Positions 60,538 through 64,000 of a DNA stretch of 64,000 bases are shown piece after piece. The stretch lies in contig JAGYXB010000280.1 in NCBI GenBank assembly GCA_022495005.1, positions 62,001 to 126,000 on the forward strand, in the 5' to 3' direction. This DNA comes from Rhyacophila brunnea. Lineage: Eukaryota; Arthropoda; Insecta; Trichoptera; Rhyacophilidae. Position 1 is the first letter of the stretch; each line of letters opens with the position of its first letter. Below the pieces are notes generated by a model. The model made no database searches and had not been told where the DNA came from. It was given only the letters and a program-made list of their open reading frames with translations. The position numbers were made by a program, and so were the translations under genes.

Positions 60538-60860
60538 TAGGATCAAAAAGAGTGGAATCAGCTTAGAGAGGCCTTCATCCAGCAGTGTATTGACCTGACC
60601 TAATGATGATAACGATGAAATGAATATATTATATTAAAATATTTGATAAATGCAGCAATGTATATATGAAATAGAAATGGAATTTGTTTTGAGAGGCCTT
60701 CATCGAGCAATGGATTGATCCTGGTTTATGATAATAATTACGATATAAATGGGTATGTAAATATTAATATCACCAATTTTAATAGATATAGCAGTTCATA
60801 TGACCAATAGGATTATTGATACAACCTTCATCCAGTAGTGGGAACTGGGAAGACATTTCT
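60538..60860 (+). mobile_element. Three stacked RTE-type LINE 3' tails
   Basis: Three successive endings occur. KEWNQLREAFIQQC at 60548-60592 is followed by GATGATAACGATG. A second, GAGGCCTTCATCGAGCAATG-GATTGATCCTGG, is at about 60692-60724 with a GATAATAATTACGAT tail. A third, CTTCATCCAGTAGTGGGAA, is at about 60826. Each is the final few codons plus tail of an RTE element with very severe 5' truncation. Confidence 0.6.
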
Positions 60861-60864
60861 CATT

Positions 60865-61745
60865 TCATTGATTTTGGCCACTGTTCGTGCGAGATCATAA
60901 ATTTCTGTAGCAGTTGCTTCTTCTGGGATAGTGGCTACGTTGTTAGAAGGATGCCGAATGGCTCATTCAGCATTTAAATTGCCGTTAAACCTTCAAACGA
61001 CTGAAACACCGACAAGCAGTATTGCAAGCAGTATGGCCAAAGTTTTGGTAGCAAGTAAAATCATCACCTGGGATGAATGCACAATGGCGCACAAATGCGC
61101 ATTGGCAGCACTCAATCGAACTATGAAAGATCTGCGCAATTACTCAAGATGTTTTGGTGGTGCAATGATTCTACTATCTGGCAATTTCCGCCAACACTAC
61201 CAGTCATTCCAAGATCGACCGCTGCCGATGAAATGAACGCATGCCTCAAATCATAGACTCTGTGGCGCTATGTGAAGAAACTTCAGCTGACGACAAACAT
61301 GCGAGTTGTATCGCTAAACGATCCAGCTGCCGAAGATTTTTCTAAGCAATTGCTGACAATCGGTAACTGCCGTGTTCTTGTCGACGAATCGAACGGATTG
61401 ATTTTGTTTCCGCTGAATTTTTGAAATTTCGTCTCAGCGAAGGACGACCTTATCAACAAAGTGTTCCCACAAAAATCACAATTGGTTGAGTGAACGAGCA
61501 ATTTTTGCGGCAAAGAACAAAGATGTGGATCACTTAAACTTCACAATTCAAAATCAAATCGTTGGTCCAATGCATTCCTTCAAATCTATCGACTGTGTAA
61601 TAAGCGAAGACGAAGCAACCAACCATCCAACTGAATTTTTAAACTTATTTGATCTGCCTAGCTTGCCACCGCACAATTTACAACTGAAGATTGACTTGGT
61701 AGTTATCGTGCTTCGAAATCTGAACGAACCAAAACTATGTAATCT
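60865..61745 (+). pseudogene. Helitron helicase fragment, frameshifted
   Basis: Reads VAVASSGIVATLLEGCRMAH then IITWDECTMAHKCALAALNR (helicase motif II, DEC form) then GGAMILLSGNFRQHYQ (motif III; the usual GDFRQ is GNFRQ). After a frame change come VKKLQLTTNMRVV and VDESNGLILFPLNF. A last frame has LSERAIFAAKNKDVDHLNFT then KSIDCVISEDEATNHPTEFL then LPPHNLQLKIDLVVIVLRNL. These are the Pif1-like helicase blocks of insect Helitrons in order. The P-loop and Rep domain are missing upstream, and the extreme C-terminus is deleted. Stops and shifts make it inactive. Confidence 0.9.
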
Positions 61746-61839
61746 ATTTCATTTTGATTTGATTTTTGCACAATTATTGAACTTAATTCATTTTGAGTAT
61801 TTTAATTCAACTAATAAGTTAACACAAGATAAGTGATTC

Positions 61840-61871
61840 TGAGGCGGTACGAAGTTTGCCGGGTCAGCTAG
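61840..61871 (+). mobile_element. Helitron 3' terminus
   Basis: GAGGCGGTACGAAGTTTGCC-GGGTCAGCTAG followed by T. A short hairpin (GGC...GCC) lies about 10 bases before the terminal CTAG, and the next base is T, the hallmark of Helitron insertion between A and T. It follows the helicase relic by about 100 bp. Confidence 0.85.
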
Positions 61872-61879
61872 TTTATAAT

Positions 61880-63595
61880 AAATAAATTTACTTCAGTGGG
61901 TCCAATTTCAAACAGTTTGAAAAATGTAACACTGATCGGTACTATCAAAGATAGTTGAAAAGCGTGAGCAGAATAGTGCATAATATTATTATTCTTAATA
62001 ACTTAATAATTTGAAAGTCAAGACAACGTATCACAAAATATGTTTTATATTAAATCCATTACCTCCACCCATCGCCACTGCAAGATAGTCTAATTTTTCA
62101 TACATTTATATTATTGCATTATAATACGTTTTATTTATTCAATGGGGGAAGATCCCATTAGATTGAAAAAATGTAAAAACTATTTCTCATAATGTCTTTT
62201 AAGATACTCGTAATTACCACCCTGAAGCGGTGTGTCCATATGCTTTGCTTAGGAACAAAAATAGTATTTTATTTTAAAATTCTTTTAAGTACTTAATATA
62301 CTAATGAATAAATTCCAACATGCTGAATTTATTATTTAACAAATTATCTGGGTGGGGAAATAAAAAAAAGTATTATTTTTATCATGTATAAAAGTAGAAA
62401 AAATAGCAGGTATCTACTTACATATTATTGTATCTAATTGTGTAATAAAAATGTCATAATTTACTATATTTCACTATAAGTATATTATATTTCACTTATA
62501 AGTGATGAATAATAAAAAAGCAAACAACATGTATAATAAGAAGCATTATTAGAATGTTATTTTTATTGAGTAGGCATTAATAGTTACTAATGATATAAAA
62601 GAAGAAGAAAGGTTTCTGTAATTTTATATACAATAATTATTATCATAAAATATATAAACATCATTAATTTTTAATTACCTACTTGTATTAAACATCACAT
62701 CAATTTCATTTACCTACCTAAATGTAAAAATAATACAATTATTACTGAATCACGGTAACTACCTATCTATTATATATGGAAGTATGTGATACTTCGACGT
62801 TGATCTGACAATAGTATCTATTAGACATCTATAGCCAATTTTTCAGGGGGTTCAAAAAACTGTTTTTGTCGGTATCAGTGTTATTTTTATTTTTCAAGTG
62901 AAATGATTTAATATTAGTACTAAAACAGTCATTTTAAGATGTATGGAAATTGTAATGTCATAATAAAATAAATCAAGCAGATAGATAATATTTTTTTTTA
63001 GTTTCTAGACACTTCAATGCAGATAGACACCATTTTCCACGTCAAATTTGAGCATTTTAGGATTTTTTTCGTAGAACAATAATATTTCCATTCGATCCGT
63101 CACCATTTTGTACAAAATACACCAATAACCTAAAATTCGCCAAAACTGCAGATAGATACCATTGTCAGATCACCGTCGACTTACTATAATATTGAGAAGA
63201 GCGTAATATGTGCCTATATAATGTAGTTTCTTATTTATTAAGTCTGAAATTATTCAATTTATTGATAGAAGTATTAAAATTATCTTCATCTTACAATAAA
63301 TGTCATGATTGAAATTGATTATTTATGGGTGCTAATAGAAATGTCACATTTTTTCGATTATTCCTGGATATTCTAAATTTGAAAATATTCTGAAACTTCA
63401 ACTAAATAAGCGAAAGAAAACAAACGACAATCATTAGTCTATTATTTTGACAGATAAAAACCAGTGAAGTGGTTTTAGATTATATTTTCGTAGTAATTAG
63501 TGAGGAAATATGCATTTATTTCTAGTTAAAACGAAGAGTACGCCAATGCGCCACTTACAGATTTGAATAGTTTTGTGGAATATTAATTTAGATTT
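61880..63595. other. AT-rich DNA, no gene seen
   Basis: No feature that I can name. Confidence 0.45.
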
Positions 63596-63599
63596 GTGA

Positions 63600-63824
63600 A
63601 ATATCGCTTATATAGAAAGTATTAAACGACATTATAATCAATTTGAGGTACACGGACAGCAAGATGCGAAAATGTATGGTGATGGACATAAAACGCTATT
63701 TAAAAACGATATTATCTGTGATTGTGTCGAGTTTTATCAGATTGTGCCAGATTCAAATGGAAGTAGATTCGGGACTTCAAAAATTGAAGTGAATTCCTTT
63801 AATTATCAACAAAATGGTGTCTAA
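63600..63824 (+). other. Protein-like open frame without a start codon, unrecognised
   Basis: Open for 74 codons between stops at 63597 and 63822. It reads YIESIKRHYNQFEVHGQQDA then DIICDCVEFYQIVPDSNGSR and ends SFNYQQNGV. Amino-acid use is balanced, unlike neighbouring AT-driven frames. An AATAAA lies right after the stop (63823-63828). It could be a terminal exon or a transposon protein remnant. No good acceptor is visible and the family is unknown. Confidence 0.25.
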
Positions 63825-63829
63825 ATAAA

Positions 63830-64000
63830 AAAGTTGGTGCGTTTTCCAAAATCTGTTGGAATAATAATATATAGGAGAATAGGAGATTATGTATGGCATT
63901 ATTTAACGAATTATAAATGGCGAATATCTTTTCAGAATAAAATAAAAAATATGAATATATATTTTCTTATTTTTTTTAAGTATTCAATATACCATATTAA
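63830..64000. other. AT-rich window end
   Basis: No feature seen. Confidence 0.5.

Noticed and set aside
61283..61513. 76-codon minus-strand frame
   Set aside because: Shadow of the Helitron helicase on the opposite strand.
1..64000. CRISPR array, operons, phage or bacterial genes
   Set aside because: No regularly spaced short repeats, no long prokaryote-style frames and no ribosome-binding-site pattern anywhere in the window.

Overview
The window looks like a gene-poor, very AT-rich stretch of an arthropod nuclear genome, most likely an insect. A hemipteran such as an aphid is my guess, from base composition and repeat style only. Nothing prokaryotic is present: no operons, no ribosome-binding-site-led reading frames, no rRNA and no intact tRNA gene. 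Almost everything that can be named is a transposable element or its remains. Most listed reading frames of 60-110 codons are chance frames or pieces of elements.

Layout. 0-3.5 kb: a diverged tandem duplication, a composite tRNA-like repeat bounded by 63-bp perfect direct repeats, a 305-bp palindromic MITE with a CTG target duplication, and a 1.1-kb PIF/Harbinger relic with a transposase N-terminus. 6.7-9.1 kb: a TIR element containing a near-perfect 183-bp inverted dimer of the tRNA-like repeat, then a 787-bp hAT element with a perfect 8-bp target duplication. 11-12 kb: a LINE 3' end, then a tRNA-headed SINE split by a second CTG-type MITE. 14-21 kb: two more SINE copies, an RTE tail and a 1.85-kb piggyBac-like element with a broken transposase. 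24-29 kb, minus strand: the best candidate for a host gene, four possible exons whose splice phases agree, with a 1.28-kb hAT element sitting in one inferred intron. 30-31 kb: LINE C-terminus and a 722-bp hAT element. 34-35 kb and 48 kb: two antiparallel copies of an unclassified repeat of about 0.5 kb. 41-46 kb: RTE tails, a decayed LINE split by a MITE, and a Jockey-like LINE 3' end that has a sister copy at 57 kb. 49-51 kb: two TIR elements. 60-62 kb: three stacked RTE 3' tails followed by a Helitron helicase relic ending in a canonical CTAG terminus.

The most unusual pattern is the tRNA-like composite repeat, with copies near 0.8, 7.3, 18.6, 22.2, 31.6 and 39.7 kb. It has a Pol III-like A and B box core and a conserved tail. 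It recurs as a direct 434-bp-period dimer or as head-to-head inverted dimers rather than as a simple SINE. All family calls are from motifs read by eye; no database search was run.
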